In this document: positions 10,124 through 22,600 of the stretch, piece by piece
How positions within the stretch are numbered: the first letter of the stretch is position 1
Layout: every line of letters starts with the position of its first letter
DNA from: Euclidia mi
Lineage: Eukaryota; Arthropoda; Insecta; Lepidoptera; Erebidae
Reading direction: 5' to 3'
Assembly: GCA_944739405.2 (NCBI GenBank)
Contig: OX123205.2
Location: 38,026,475 to 38,090,474 of the forward strand
Length of the DNA: 64,000 nt
Notes under the pieces: model-generated
The model's input: only the letters and a program-made list of their open reading frames with translations
What the model was told of the DNA's origin: nothing
The model's database searches: none
Position numbers and translations under genes: made by a program

Positions 10124-10608
10124 ACACATTTTTAATGTAGTTAATAACTAAGGCCCTAGCAGTGATAACAAATGAAATTGGCATAATATTTAATTGCCTA
10201 GGTCTAAGCATGCCAACCTTATAATACTTATTAAAAAAGAGAAATGTCAAACATCATTTTGCTTCAATTATGGAAATAGGCTTGTGTCCAGCTAATTACA
10301 AAGGCCAGATTTCCGTCTGATAGGTAGTATCCCTATAGTCTGTGAATCAAAGTATAAAATGTTTCTGACTTTCAGACTAACTTTTTTGTTTTCTTTGCAA
10401 TTTGATGTTTGAGTGCCATAATTCGTGTTGTGTTTTTCTGTTGAGTTGAGCTACGGTTCCTCCAGTTTACCCACCTTTTACTGTGATTGCAAGTTATACC
10501 AGTTACTGGATTAGGTACCTACAAAGATTTATACTGAGACAGGACTCTTTTGTTGTGCTGTATTTTGTTGTTACAACTGTTGGGAAAGGACCCTTTTGAT
10601 TGTACAAC
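10124..10608. other. Spacer upstream of a broken THAP exon
   Basis: AT-rich, with no gene seen. The stretch GAGACAGGACTCTTTT at about 10545 recurs at about 10900, before THAP gene B, so it is a shared 5' flank left by duplication of a THAP gene. Confidence 0.5.
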
Positions 10609-10720
10609 ATGCCGTCTGACAAACATTGCTGTGTTCCTGGGTGTAAGGAAAGTGGAGTTATTTATATGCTGTGCATCCCATCCCTAAAACATTTTTCTTT
10701 GCTACTCAGCTCTTATTGAA
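10609..10720 (+). pseudogene. THAP first-exon remnant
   Basis: The ATG at 10609 opens MPSDKHCCVPGCKESG, the start of a THAP domain with both N-terminal cysteines. It then runs into unrelated codons and a stop, with no usable donor and no second THAP half. Its 5' flank resembles that of gene B just downstream, so it is probably a decayed duplicate. Confidence 0.7.
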
Positions 10721-10957
10721 AGTAGCGTGATGTTACATAGCCTATTGCCTTCCTTGACAAAAAAAAACAATTTTTTTTATTTAATTGTCATTCCTGAGAT
10801 TAACTATCCTCCTCAGTGGCTGTGAGTTTGCTATTGAGTTTCAGTTGAATTATCCTCCGTCCATTTCAATGCCTCCCTCATAAACTTAAGTAAAAACTTT
10901 TGAGACAGGACTCTTTTCTTTAGTGCTAAGTGGATTTTATTGACCTTACGGCTTACA

Positions 10958-11591
10958 ATGTCGTTTATGGTGTGTTGTGTTCCCAACTGCTGGGCAAAAT
11001 TGGCAGATGGTAAGTTCTCACCAGCTTTTTCATAAAGTTTAGGTATCTACATGTTTGTTTGTCATTGAAAATTTCAATATAAATGTATATAGTTATTCGT
11101 TGTCGTGACAATATTGCTAAGACGGATTGTACATATAAAATTGACCATCTTACCCATTGCAACATACATTAAAATTCCATTTATCTATTAAGGTGTAAGT
11201 CTTCATCGCTTTCCGAATCCTCAGAACGACCAAGAGAGGTTTCAATTGTGGATCACAAAAATTGGTGGAGATTTGGCCACATTACATCATAATTATGTGT
11301 TCAACAACAGGCGAATTTGCCACAAGCATTTTGAACTAATTTATTATGGATCTAAAAATCGACTTTTAAAAACAGCTATACCAACAATTCATTTGTCAGG
11401 TAACCACATAACTTTTTTATAGACATATCATAATCCTAGCATTTGTCCTAATTATTTACATCCTTAATTCTTCGCCTTACCTATGGTTTGGTATCCTGAT
11501 TTAACCAGATATTACAGAAATATCTGCTTTTACACAGAACAACTGCTGTTTCACTTCTGCAGCCCAGAGAGATAGCAATATTCAAAGCTAG
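10958..11591 (+). CDS. THAP gene B: short THAP-domain protein (113 aa)
   Basis: Exon 1 10958-11009, exon 2 11193-11399, exon 3 11509-11591. The joined frame is 342 nt with no internal stop. The domain shows CCVPNC (C7, C11), HRFPNPQNDQERFQLW, RICHKHF (C-x2-H) and AIPTIHL. Introns are phase 1. Exon 2 is 207 nt, exactly the length of the equivalent exon in gene D, and exon 3 (DITEISAFTQ...) resembles gene D exon 3 (EITVVYITQ...), so B and D are paralogues. The product is a nearly bare THAP domain unless it splices to further exons. Confidence 0.65.
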
Positions 11592-12111
11592 GCTAGTGTC
11601 AGGATATTTGTAGGTTCTGACTCCCCAGTGACTCCCCATAACAACTGTCACATATCTGTGTTATAGTGCTTTGTTGAAGCAACGGCTAGTAATAATTAAG
11701 AATTTAGTACATACTATAGTATTTTCGCTGTATGATGATATGCATGAAGGTTCTCATTTTAAGTGTCACGCATACTACTTTTAACTTATGAAAATAAATT
11801 GGCAAAAAGAAACAATTATTAAAAAAATATCTATTAAAAATTACGAAGTAAATTGATACTAGTATGTCTCTCTCTATTTTATAATAATTATTAACTGTAA
11901 ATTAATTATTTATATATAATAAAATATAATCCTCAAAATGTCACATGCATGAAACCGAACCTCCTTCAGTAGAGATTGACACCATTGAATCGATATGAAC
12001 TCGATTAATAGGAGCGGCCATTTTGTGATCGAATACATCAGTACGAGTGCATCTGCCTTGTATGCGGTTTTTATTTCAGTCTGTTTGGCGTTTTATTATT
12101 GATTTTTTGTT
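11592..12111. other. AT-rich spacer, no gene seen
   Basis: Contains TATAAT-type runs and the 5' flank of the transposase remnant. I see no supported feature. Confidence 0.4.
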
Positions 12112-12573
12112 GTGTTTTATTTGGTACGTACAATTCCGAAAACAACAAAAAAGATAGTTTCAAGCTCTCAAAACCGTGCGTTAGTAATCCGTTTGAGGAC
12201 CTACTTTAAACGAGAGCGTGCAAACGGGGTCCCGGTAATACCGATTGACAGGATTGTGGATAGAGCTGCGGCAGCTCTGGACATCGGCAAGGCTACAGTT
12301 TCTCGAATAACCAAACAAAATTTGGAGAAACTGGTTTTGAAGACAAGAAGCTGTCTACTCCGAAGAAACGTGAGCGTAAAGCTTCAATAACTGCCATAGA
12401 TAGTTTCGATGTGGTGACGATCCGAAACCATATTTATGGTTATTATGAGAGTTTTAGTTTAATTAGTTCCCTACATTGATAAAATTAATCAAATCACTAA
12501 AAGAGGCGGAGGTGTTACATCATTAAGGGATGTACTTATTGCACAAAGTGGGATTTAGCTGGAAAAAGTTAAT

Positions 12574-12812
12574 CATCATCATCAGCCTTTAACAGTCCAC
12601 TGCTGGACTAGGCCTCTCCTTTGAAAGAAGGAATTGGCTTACTAATAGTAAGCCAATTCCTTCCAGAACAGCACAGCGTGGTATAGTAAGTTACTATACC
12701 ACGCTGTGCTGTTCTCTGCATAATATGCTCCCTCTGTCGGCTCTTACGACACCCATGGGATGATATGGGATGGTGACAATCCGTATTCTTAATCCGTCAC
12801 CACACGGACTAA
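12574..12812 (-). mobile_element. LINE 3'-end fragment (CCGTGTGG...ATCATCATC type)
   Basis: On the minus strand it runs from CCGTGTGGTGACGGATTAAG through GTCGTAAGAG to a (GAT)n tail, the pattern of a very common lepidopteran CR1-like LINE 3' end. It is flanked by AAAAAGTTAAT at 12563-12573 and 12813-12823, a clean target-site duplication. Two adjacent perfect palindromes occupy its middle (12627-12715). Confidence 0.75.
12627..12715. repeat. Two back-to-back perfect palindromes (37 and 51 bp)
   Basis: 12627-12663: 18-bp arms (GAAGGAATTGGCTTACTA) with a 1-base centre. 12665-12715: 25-bp arms (AGAACAGCACAGCGTGGTAT and on) with a 1-base centre. A single base separates them and every arm base pairs. 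They lie inside the LINE fragment. Confidence 0.9.
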
Positions 12813-13737
12813 AAAAAGTTAATAAAAGGAAAATAATAATGGAAAGGGGAGACATTGCGCTTGTGCGAGTTACATTTTTAGAGGCTACAAAACAGATTCA
12901 AAATTGGGACAATGTAATATTCCTCGATTAGACTTGGCTGAACGTCAATCACACTGTGGGTAAAATGTGGACAGACGATACCGCTCATTCCTCTACCAAA
13001 GTACCAGAGGGCAAAGGCGAGAGCCTTATCATATGTCACGCCGGGAACGCAAAAGGATTTAGACCTCAAGCTCTTCTTGCCTTTAGGGGCGGAACATATC
13101 TGACGGAAGGTCCGTCGAACGTATCTTCGGTCGCGTATATTCCGTCAAATGAGTCGGTACACATCTGACGGAAAATGCGTCGAGCGTATCTGCACACATT
13201 TGCTAAAAGCGTGGCTATTATGCACACATATAAGTTTGTTCGTGCAGGGCCATACTCAGGGCAGCTCAATATTTTACTGTCATATTCTTTTACCTAATCA
13301 TTTTTCGTGTTCCCTGATGTTATGTAGTCACTGAAGTCCGATAGTTATTTATATTGTAATTCGAGTTTGAATATTAAAAATATGTCGGACTTAAGAGATT
13401 TTTATAGTAGCCAACAAGCGTTTTTTGAATATATTTCCTATATAGGTATGGAGGTTCAAAATTAAAAGACGATGATACGATTTGGTTACGGTTTTTAAGA
13501 AAATTTATACAAATGATAAAGAAGGGTTACAGTAGCAGCGCATGACACAAAATGTTTTCTATGTAGGTATTTTAATATTTAAAGTTTGGAAATTAAAAGG
13601 CGTAGCCGTGAGATTTATTGCCTGTTCTTTCTCATGGTTCTAACTTCTACGCCTCTACGTCGCATTAACTGTAAATGTAGAATCTTTGGTAAAAAAGTAT
13701 TTTGATTACAAATCGTGTTCTTCATGTTTTATATTCT

Positions 13738-13967
13738 TTTTTTTTTGTTTAATAAGACAACTCCCGCACTAGGAATAAATCCTGTGTCGCGGGGAACTTT
13801 ACAAACATACAACTAACGGACACAATAAACACTCAGACTCGAAACAACAATTTATGGATCTCACAAAGTGCTGTCTCGTGTGGGGATCGAACCCACAACA
13901 CTCGGCGCAATGTCAAGAGGCGAGGAGGCCGATTAAGCCTTAAACTACTATGCCAACCGTGCAGTCC
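13738..13967 (-). mobile_element. tRNA-headed SINE, family 1, reversed
   Basis: Same family as 6085-6331: poly-T on the plus strand, GGGATCGAACCC (inverted B box) and the head GACTGCACGGTTGGCATAG. Short flanking duplications ATATTCT at 13731-13737 and 13968-13974. Confidence 0.8.
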
Positions 13968-13974
13968 ATATTCT

Positions 13975-15320
13975 ATAGCTACTTATACCATAAGTTTTTC
14001 AGAAGGTTCTTCATCTTTTGGTTATCTGAAATGTATATAAAATCATTTACTTGCATTATATTGCGATTATTTTTAATTATGCTAATTATATAGAAAGGCA
14101 AATAACGGTGCCTAGGCCAAATTATATTTAGTAGAAATAATTAACCAATAATTAATTAAATATTGACCCGAGTCTGTTCAAACGACCAAAAAACGTACAG
14201 TGAATAATGATCATATAAAAACGACTCATGAAAAACATACTAATTTCATCAAAACTTTATCAGCTACGAAACTCAAAGAATTTGTTCAAAAACTGTAGGT
14301 GAAAAATTCAAAGAAAATTTGGGTGTACATAATTATTATGTTTGTTGTTTGTTTGTTTGTGCTTAATGTTACTAACTTTTCTTAAATTCTCAGTGCTGGT
14401 TTTTAGGTATTTTTTAGAAAATATTATTAAAATCATAAATAATTCTGCCAGACTCATTACGACGGCAGTAATTCCTGTAGACCTTTATAATCTCTACCTA
14501 AAAATTGGCCCACGATCCAGGCTAGCAAGTATGCGTACACACATAGCACATACTAACACTACATTAGTCTACACATTTCGTTTCTGAAAAAATAAGTAAG
14601 GTCTTGCGGCCCTGGAATCTTACTCTACTACGCGTCACTCAAAATCACCGATCTGGGAATGACATGGATATGGCATGTCCAATACCTACGAATTTAGCGT
14701 GCATACCTACGAAATCAGCGTGCATACCTATGAAATGTTGGGCAATTTAAAATGACTGCCATTTAGGTTGTACTCCAGAATATAATCGATATCGATATGG
14801 AGCCGGTCAGAGGAAAATAATAATTTTTTGTAGTAAGTTATTTTAGTTAGTTTAAATCTTTTGCCAGATTAGTTTATTTCATAATGCAAATGTGGGCGAA
14901 CATGGCAAAGCGAAGGATGACCCTTGTATCAAACATGTAACAAAATATTCTCTGACAGCCAATATCGATACTGTGTCGCTGAAAAAGTACCGGACATGAA
15001 TGGCAGTATGGCACCATACATACGGTAATGAAACACACAGCCTAAAGCACTGATTCATCTGGTTTTTAGACATATTTATGCACAAAAACAAAATTATTAT
15101 GTTCGATATACAACGATTTTATAGCAGATGTACCACAAACCTTGGCAAAAAATATGGCGACAGTGTAATGACATTTCTAATAAAATATCGTCATGATTAA
15201 CTTATTCAGTAAACTAAGGCTATCTGTTTTTTCTGACAGAGATATCCCTAAGACAAAACGAGACAACACTATGTTTGGTGGCTTTATGTCGATTTCGTAT
15301 ATATGTGTATAAAAAAATCA
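13975..15320. other. Interior of the TTA-flanked element, no gene seen
   Basis: AT-rich sequence with only short chance frames. GAATTTAGCGTGCATACCTAC-like direct repeats occur at about 14690-14735. No domain recognised. Confidence 0.4.
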
Positions 15321-15326
15321 TGGTGT

Positions 15327-15385
15327 AATGTGGGTGTAATATTACACCTCTACCTACTCCTCCGGGGATACAGGCGTGAGTCTAT
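15327..15385 (+). repeat. SINE 3' tail, forward
   Basis: GTGGGTGTAATATTACACCT followed by GGGGATACAGGCGTGAGTCT and an A-rich end; the tRNA-like head is missing. Confidence 0.65.
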
Positions 15386-15859
15386 AAAAATAAAAAATAT
15401 AATAATATATGTGTATAATGTAATTTTTCTATATGTACTATTTGCCCTCTCCATGTATATTCCTTACTCAATGGTCAAAATTCACGTGGTGCGTGGTGCG
15501 CGCGACGTCGGCGGATAATCCGTCAGTACGCTCGACGTACTAACAGATCTTCGGTCAGGTGTGAAAGGTTGAACGTTTTTCTATACATTTGTATGTATTG
15601 GCGTTACGCGACGGATAAAACGCGACGGATCTTCCGTCAGATATGTTCCGCCTCTTAAATTATTTTATTTAACAGGAGACTATCATGAGGAGATGAATTG
15701 CGATAAATTTAGAAGATCTAAAATCGGTAGCTACGACTCCATGTCCTTTGCCAATTAACTCGATATTTATAAATAATCGCTTAAATTTCCTTAGGTTACA
15801 TCACTATAATTGTCAGTCATGAACTGTCATGCATATCATTATACAGCGAAAATACTATA

Positions 15860-16066
15860 GTCGACCAAGCCAACTAGACGAATGTCAACATGACAAAATT
15901 AAACATATTTCAATAATTGTAATCCAGAAATTCCTAGTACCGATTGCAGGCGCATTGTACGTGCACACGCCGCGTTCGCACGTTACGATAAATAATTTCT
16001 GGATTATAATTGTTGAATTATGTTGAATTTTGTCAAGTTGACATTCGTCTAGTTAGGTTGGTCGAC
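15860..16066. mobile_element. MITE, 207 bp, TA-flanked
   Basis: Long inverted arms of about 75 bp: GTCGACCAAGCCAACTAGAC on the left, and GTCGACCAACCTAACTAGAC inverted on the right, ending near AATCCAGAAATT on each side. TA is present at both borders (15858-15859, 16067-16068). This fits a mariner-type MITE. No ORF. Confidence 0.7.
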
Positions 16067-16699
16067 TAGTACATAACTTAGAAAAGTCTCCCTCTGCATT
16101 GCAGTTTATCTGTCTCCCCACTATAACAATTTATGTTTATTACTATACTTCTTCTTTTTTTCTGGCAATCTCCGATATTTTCAGCAATTTCTGCCAGTGT
16201 CAAGTTATATATTCATGCAAGTTCTAAATAAAAATCTAAAATCTCGCCATTTTGCTCACGTTACATTCTCCGTTGCATTGCCGCACTTTCTCTATTACCA
16301 GCCTGGCGCAAGCCGCGCCTGCCGCGCAAGTTCCTAAGAAAAAACCGAATGTATGAAACGTGCTACCTTTTTAATGGCTACTATTATATGTATAAAACGT
16401 GAAGATAGCATCATTCACTATGTACCCTTAGAACAGTATTCTTTCAAAGTTAGACGGGTTATACGTACATCACCTCTATGGCTGTCAATAGTGTCAAATG
16501 TCACAATTGTCACATTTTGAACTTTGCCGCTATATGTAGTTTAGTTTATATGACAAAAAAGATTGTACTATTATATTATAAGACGTGAAGTCATAGAGGT
16601 ATCATTCGTGAAGTGCTTTGTGTATACAAAGTAAATGCTATTTTACACTCCTAGTGTTAGTGTTGATGCATTTATTTGATGAGAATTTAAAGGAGCGCA
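16067..16699. other. 5' flank of THAP gene C
   Basis: No ORF or repeat that I can name. Transcription of gene C probably starts here, but no promoter motif is convincing. Confidence 0.4.
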
Positions 16700-19600
16700 A
16701 TGAAATCAAGTAAAATTACGTGCGAAATATGCCATACAAAAACGTGCCGGTCAGGCAGTGAAAAAAGGATATTTATGGCAAAATTTCCTCTAGATAAAGA
16801 TCGGTGAGTATTTATAATGATGTACTGTAATATATTTCAATAAAACATAAGGACATATTTTAAAGTTTCATAAACAGTGCTGTCTGTCAGTTATCGACAA
16901 TCCGTTATACCTATTTCGAAATTAATAGAAGATAAGTGGTGCTTCCGTATTTTAAATTCGAAATTACGGAGAGGATGGATGACGAAAGACTGACAAAGAA
17001 GATATATAAGGCAAGTGTGAATGGGACAGGACGAAGAGGAAGACCTAGGCGGACGTTCTCTGACCAGATTGGAGACATCCTAAAAAAAGGACAGGTCAGA
17101 AGTACCCTAAACAGACGAGCATGCATGAGAAACTTGATGGGAGTGAATGAAGCAAGAGAGGTATGTCAGTATCGTTGCAAATGGCGTTCCGTAGTCTCTG
17201 GCATGCAAAGGGGTAGGCAGAGACTCTCTGCCTACCCCTCCGGCAAACAGGCGTGAGTCTATGTATGTATGTACCTAAATTCGAAATTTACACAAGGACT
17301 AAAAATTCTATTTTTTTTATTTTAGATGTAAAAAATGGGTAGCAGCAACTGGAAACCAAGACTTGGTTTATGTGCCCATAGAAAAATTACACCAGTTAAA
17401 ATATGTGTGTGGAAAGCATTTTAAGCCCAAAGATTTTAAGGAAAAGGGAACTCAACTCAGAAGAACAGCTGTGCCTAGTCTAGACATTTCTTTAAATCCA
17501 ATTACAGAAGAAATGATGAAAGACTTTCCTTTACATGTTGCCCGAGATGAAACAAATGCCTCTCTTAGAGACCACATTTACTGTGATCAGGGTATGCAAG
17601 GTATGGTGCTTAGTTGCTTTATTATTATTGCTAAAAATATGACTGAGATCTTGTAAGTTCACACAAGCCTCTCCTTGGTAATGTTGAATATAAGTGAACT
17701 AGATATATATTTTTATTTTGAATAATGACAGTTTAAATTATAATTCATGCGGGCGTCGGCTAGTCAGTAACAAAATTGTGTCTTTCTTAAAATTGTAATG
17801 ACAAAAAATTTAAGTAAATAACACATTTATAAATATGTTTGTTCATACTTAATAACCATTAGAAAACATTGCCAGGAAAGGAACAAAATTAAATAGTCCA
17901 AATGCATTGCTTTATTGTTATAATTATTTTCAAATACTGATCAAATAATTGACATTAGAAGTTACATTAGGACATGATTTCATTTTACCTCAACTAACTT
18001 CCATGGATGTAGAAATTGTGACTGATGCTATGAAACGAAAAAGATCATGTACAGTCACAAGCATAAATATATTACTATGGGCAGATTAGCAAAAATTTCT
18101 GTCCCAAGAATGAGTTCAATAATATCTGTCTGCATGTACGCAGCAAAAATATCTGATATTATCAGGCAGCAAAATGAAGTGGCATCAAAATTATGCGATG
18201 AAAATGTCGAAGCATAAATATCTGATGTGACAGGTGGCAAAATGTTATGATCCCTTGTGGAGAGCAAATATATGTTACGTTTTATATTTCTGTAATTTGC
18301 ATTGATTCCGCCCTAAAAGCATAAATATGTGACACCCAACTAGGTGGCAATAATATCTGACATACAATTTATAAACAATAAAATACTTATTTGATATTAT
18401 GTATAGCGCCGGTAAAATGGGTCAAAATGTTTTATTGTTATGTATTTTGCCGGGCAAAGAATATGAACAAAAACACGTTATAAATATTTTTTATTTTTAT
18501 TTGCCTAATCAACTTAATAAAATAATGATTTTAAGCGCGTATTGATGTCACCGGAGAATGTCAAGAACAGCAAATTTATTCCTTAATTGTATTATTTTAC
18601 GCCCACCTTTTAGCAAATGGCTTAACTTACGAATAATTCATGTGTACAATAATAAGTAAACAATTACCAGACGCCATGTGCGCTCTGATTGGTTGAATAA
18701 GTCACGTTTTTTTTTTCCTTCCTCTCCACCTCCACTTTAACGAATATACTGGAACTATAGCGATGTTTATGAGCCTATGTTAACGGAACCCTTGTTCTCA
18801 AGGCTCTTATTTTTCTGTTCAGGGTCACAAGAAAACCTAACATAACCTATTAAGTTGAATGGATGCCGACCTTCATTATCACCAACCGACCAATCAGAGA
18901 GCAGAATGTTATTTGCCGTATTTTAAGGAAGCTTATAATTAATGTGAAACTTCTGTGATTGGTTGAACCTTACGAATATCACGAATAGATATCCGGTAGT
19001 TTATAAATTTACCACGAGACGTCGCAAATTGATAAATTTGCGAAAATATGGGCGTAAAATAATACAATTTATCTCCCGTTTAGAATTTCCTGGAAAATTT
19101 ATAAACTTGCGGATCTTGTTACCTATCTTCCGGTGAAATCTAATTAAACTTAATGAATTAAAATCGAGTAAATCCACCATTTACATCATTACGCCCTGTA
19201 GCCTCTCTTGCATTGTAGAACTATATTAGCACACACTTGCGAGCCTCGGAGTGGCTCCCAAATGTCAAAGGTGTGACAACGTAGAAAACCATGGCTTTCA
19301 CCCAGAGTTGGATCCTATTGTTGAAACATTGAACTCCACTCAATTTGCGACGTCTCGTGGTAAATTTATAAACTACCGAATATCTATATTATATTCGTGA
19401 TATTCGTAAGGTTCAACCAATCACAGAAGTTTCACATTAATTATAAGCTTTTCTGGATATATATATATACATTAAGTTTTTCTGGAAGTCCGTTCGTGCA
19501 GTTCGAGGAAAAACTCAATCCTCAGAATACACAGCAATCAGAGACAAGAATGGAAAGATACTGAATGGTGAATCGTGTGTGCTGAAGAGATGGAAAGAGT

Positions 19601-22600
19601 ATTTTGAAGGATTATTTGAAAGAACGACGACAGAGACACCAACAGGTGAATTGAATGGTAATGATAGCAATGATGAAAGCGATATTGGCGTGGATGAAAT
19701 TTTGAAGGCACTGGCCAGTATGAAATTAGGTAAGGCTGCAGGGTATGACAGGATTACAGTCGAAATGCTGAAGGCTGGACAAGGCATCATAGTTAGTCAG
19801 CTGCAGCGTTTATTCAACTTGTGCTGGAGCATCGGCCGAGTACCTGATGACTGGGCCACAGCAGTAGTTGTGCCTCTTTATAAAGGAAAAGGCTCGCAAC
19901 AAGACTGCAAAAACTATAGAGGCATTAGCCTTCTCAGCATTGTTGGCAAGTTGTATGCGAAGGTACTGATTGAAAGAGTTATGAAAGTAACCGACAAGAA
20001 AATATGGGATGTACAAGCGGGATTCCGAAAGGGTATGGGGTGTACGGATCAAGTCTTTTCCTTGCGATGCATAGCCGAGAAATTTTTGGCCAAAGGTCGA
20101 AAGGTCTACTGTGCATTCGTGGATTTGGAAAAGGCTTACGATAAAGTGGTGAGGAATGAAATGTGGTCGGTACTGTCGATGTATGGGGTGAACAGCAGCC
20201 TAATTCGAGCTCTGAAATCCCTTTATGAGGATTCTAGAGCTTGTGTGAGGATAAACGGGGCATACACTGACTGGTTTACCATCAACACAGGTGTTAGACA
20301 GGGATGTGTAGCGTCGCCGTGGCTGTTCAACCTCTTCATGGACAGTTGTTTGCAAGACTTGAAACATAGTGATTGTGGATTAAGGATGAATGAGTTACTT
20401 GTCAAATGCCTCCTTTATGCTGATGATCAGGTTATACTTGCGTCTTTAGTGGAGGAGTTGCAGGAGATGGAAACTATCATGCATGGTGCGTTAGAGAGGA
20501 AAGGAATAAAGTGAATGTAATTAAAACGAAAGTTATGGTTTTTGAAAAGGAGGAATGCGTTACGGCTTGTAATGTTATGATCGATGGACAGCGAGTGGAG
20601 CAAGTGAATGAGTTTGTATATTTAGGTATGCTGTTTACAAGAGATGGTAAGAATGTAGAAGATATTGAAAGAAGAGTTAATGCAGGTAATAGAGTGAATG
20701 GAGCTCTGAAGGCGTTTATGAATAGCCAAAAGTGTCCAAAAAGGCACGTTTCCTGTGCATAGAGGGTGTTAGTACCTACTCTTATGTATGGTAGTGATAG
20801 TTGGGTATGGCAGAAAAGTCATGAAAGTAGAATAAATGCTGTAGAAATGAGAGCACTGAGAAGTATGTGTGGTGTCTCTCTGACTGACAGAGTAAAAAAT
20901 TGTGTGATAAGTAAACATCGTTATCGGGCGGGTAAAAATGGTGGCAGTGCGGTAGCGCACGACAATAGGGTTGTCATGCGTATGCGTCACGTAGGTGCAT
21001 ACATTTAATAAGCTTTTTCGATTATGTCGTATCGTACAATACCTTTATTTAATTAAAATATATTATAGTTTTAAATGTTTTTTTAAAAGTATAGCTATAT
21101 AATATTGTATTTTTTTCGTATTGTAATAGCTTTTTCACTAATTACTCTTAACTATTTCAATGTAATTTGAAAGTTCAGGCGAAATTATTTTCAGAAATAT
21201 TAAATTATTATTTCGCAGTCGTCATATATTGGATCAAATTTTTACAAGCATCTATGTTAAAAATATGTTTTAATCTATTCTTTACTTTCATATTTTTGTT
21301 GTAATGTTAAAAAGTGTTAACATATTTTTAAAATTGGCAACACTAACATTATGTGAAAAATTAACAATATAAACTTTTCAAATTATTTCACAAGTTTAAA
21401 ATAAATACGTCTTTGTTATCTCAAATGAAGTCGAAAGGTAATTTTCTTACTTAAAATGATTTTTTTTCATCTTAAACTAACAGAAATCAGTATAAATAAG
21501 TTGTTGGTTATTTATTCCAAGTAGACCTAAATATCTTCAAGGAATATTTTAACAAAAAATATTCAATAAAAAGTAATTGTAAAATATTTATGTGTTTTAT
21601 TTCAACATTATTTCTAACGAAAAACCTACATTAATTATTTTGTATTGACTTAGTTACGAGTGATTATTAAAATATAATTTAATTTTGATATTTTAATAAG
21701 ATACACAAGGACAAATTGAAATATAGATTCTTAATTACATAAAGATATCAAGTAATAACATTTAACTATTATTTAAAAAAAAATGTGCATGCTATATGGG
21801 TACGCGCGGCAACCCTTGCGTCGAATGCCACGACCTTCACCCGCTGGATAACGATGTTTAGTGATAAGAGAGTGTTGTGGGGTAAAAGAAGATGTAGTGA
21901 CAAGCATCGAGAAAGGTATGCTAAGATGGTTTGGGCACGTGGAGAGGATGGATGACGAAAGACTGACCAAGCAGATATAAAGGCAAGTGTGGAAGGGACA
22001 GGACGAAGGGGAAGACCTAGGCGGACGTTCTCTGATCAGATTGAAGACATCCTAAAAACAGGACAGGTGAGAAGTACCCTGAACAGAAGAGCATGCATGA
22101 GGAATCTGATGGGAGTGAATGAAGCAAGAGAGATATGTCTGGATCGTTGCAAGTGGCGTTCCGTGGTCTCTGCCTACGCCTCCGGAAAACAGGCGTGAGT
22201 CTATGTATGTATGTATGTAAATTGTATGTCAGATATTATTGCCACCTAGTTGGTGTCACATATTTATGCTTTTAGGGCGGAATCAATGCAAAGTACAGAA
22301 ATATAATACGTAACATATATTTGCTCTCCACAAGGGATCATAACATTTTGCCACCTGTCACATCAGATATTTATGCTTCGACATTTTCATCTCATAATTT
22401 TGATGCCACTTCATTTTGCTGCCTGATAATATCAGATATTTTTGCTGCGTACGTGCAGACAGATATTATTGAACTCATTCTTGGGACCGAAATATTTGCT
22501 AATCTGCCCATAGTAATATATTTATGCTCGTGACTGTACACCAGGTAATAATTTTCCAGAAACAATATTTCTTTTTCTAACTATTATGTAATACATACTT

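Larger units (their letters stand above)
13086..15654. mobile_element. 2.57-kb element with TTA duplications, PIF/Harbinger-like
   Basis: Terminal repeats GGGGCGGAACATATCTGACG (left) and GAGGCGGAACATATCTGACG (right, inverted) continue for about 32 bp and are flanked by TTA at 13083-13085 and 15655-15657. Subterminal CCGTC/GACGG motifs recur on both sides. No transposase frame was recognised inside, so it is non-autonomous. It carries a reversed SINE (13738-13967) and a SINE tail (15327-15385). It interrupts the transposase pseudogene precisely: the reading resumes on the far side. Confidence 0.75.
12112..15715 (+). pseudogene. Tc1/DDE_3-type transposase remnant, split by two insertions
   Basis: Part 1 (12112-12390) encodes a helix-turn-helix region (AAALDIGKATVSRITKQN). 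Part 2 (about 12840-13083) holds IFLD, a TAG stop, TWLNVNHTV, then GKGESLIICHAGNAKGF; the stop replaces the residue after the catalytic Asp in the LDETW-like motif. Part 3 (about 15670-15710) continues with GDYHEEMNCDKF. Between parts lie a LINE tail (12574-12812) and a TTA-flanked element (13086-15654). The C-terminal third is not here but is found in related copies at 7786 and 1. Confidence 0.75.
19486..22218 (+). mobile_element. RTE-type LINE, 5' truncated, split by a DNA element
   Basis: Contains an RT frame (19500-20900), a 949-bp DNA insertion (20912-21860), then the ORF C-terminus (about 21869-22197) and a TATG microsatellite tail. It lies inside the long-inverted-repeat element and its tail abuts the right arm. 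Confidence 0.85.
18052..22536. mobile_element. Long-inverted-repeat element (about 320-bp arms), TA-flanked, 4.5 kb with nested insertions
   Basis: The left arm 18052-18370 and right arm 22219-22536 are near-identical inverted copies, starting CAGTCACAAGCATAAATATA and, inverted, CAGTCACGAGCATAAATATA. TA lies at both outer borders. The arms contain repeated ATAAATAT...TGA motifs. The size and TA target suggest a Tc1/mariner-related MITE or two MITE ends; the interior is filled by an inverted-repeat element (18929-19450) and an RTE LINE. No transposase is seen. Confidence 0.65.
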
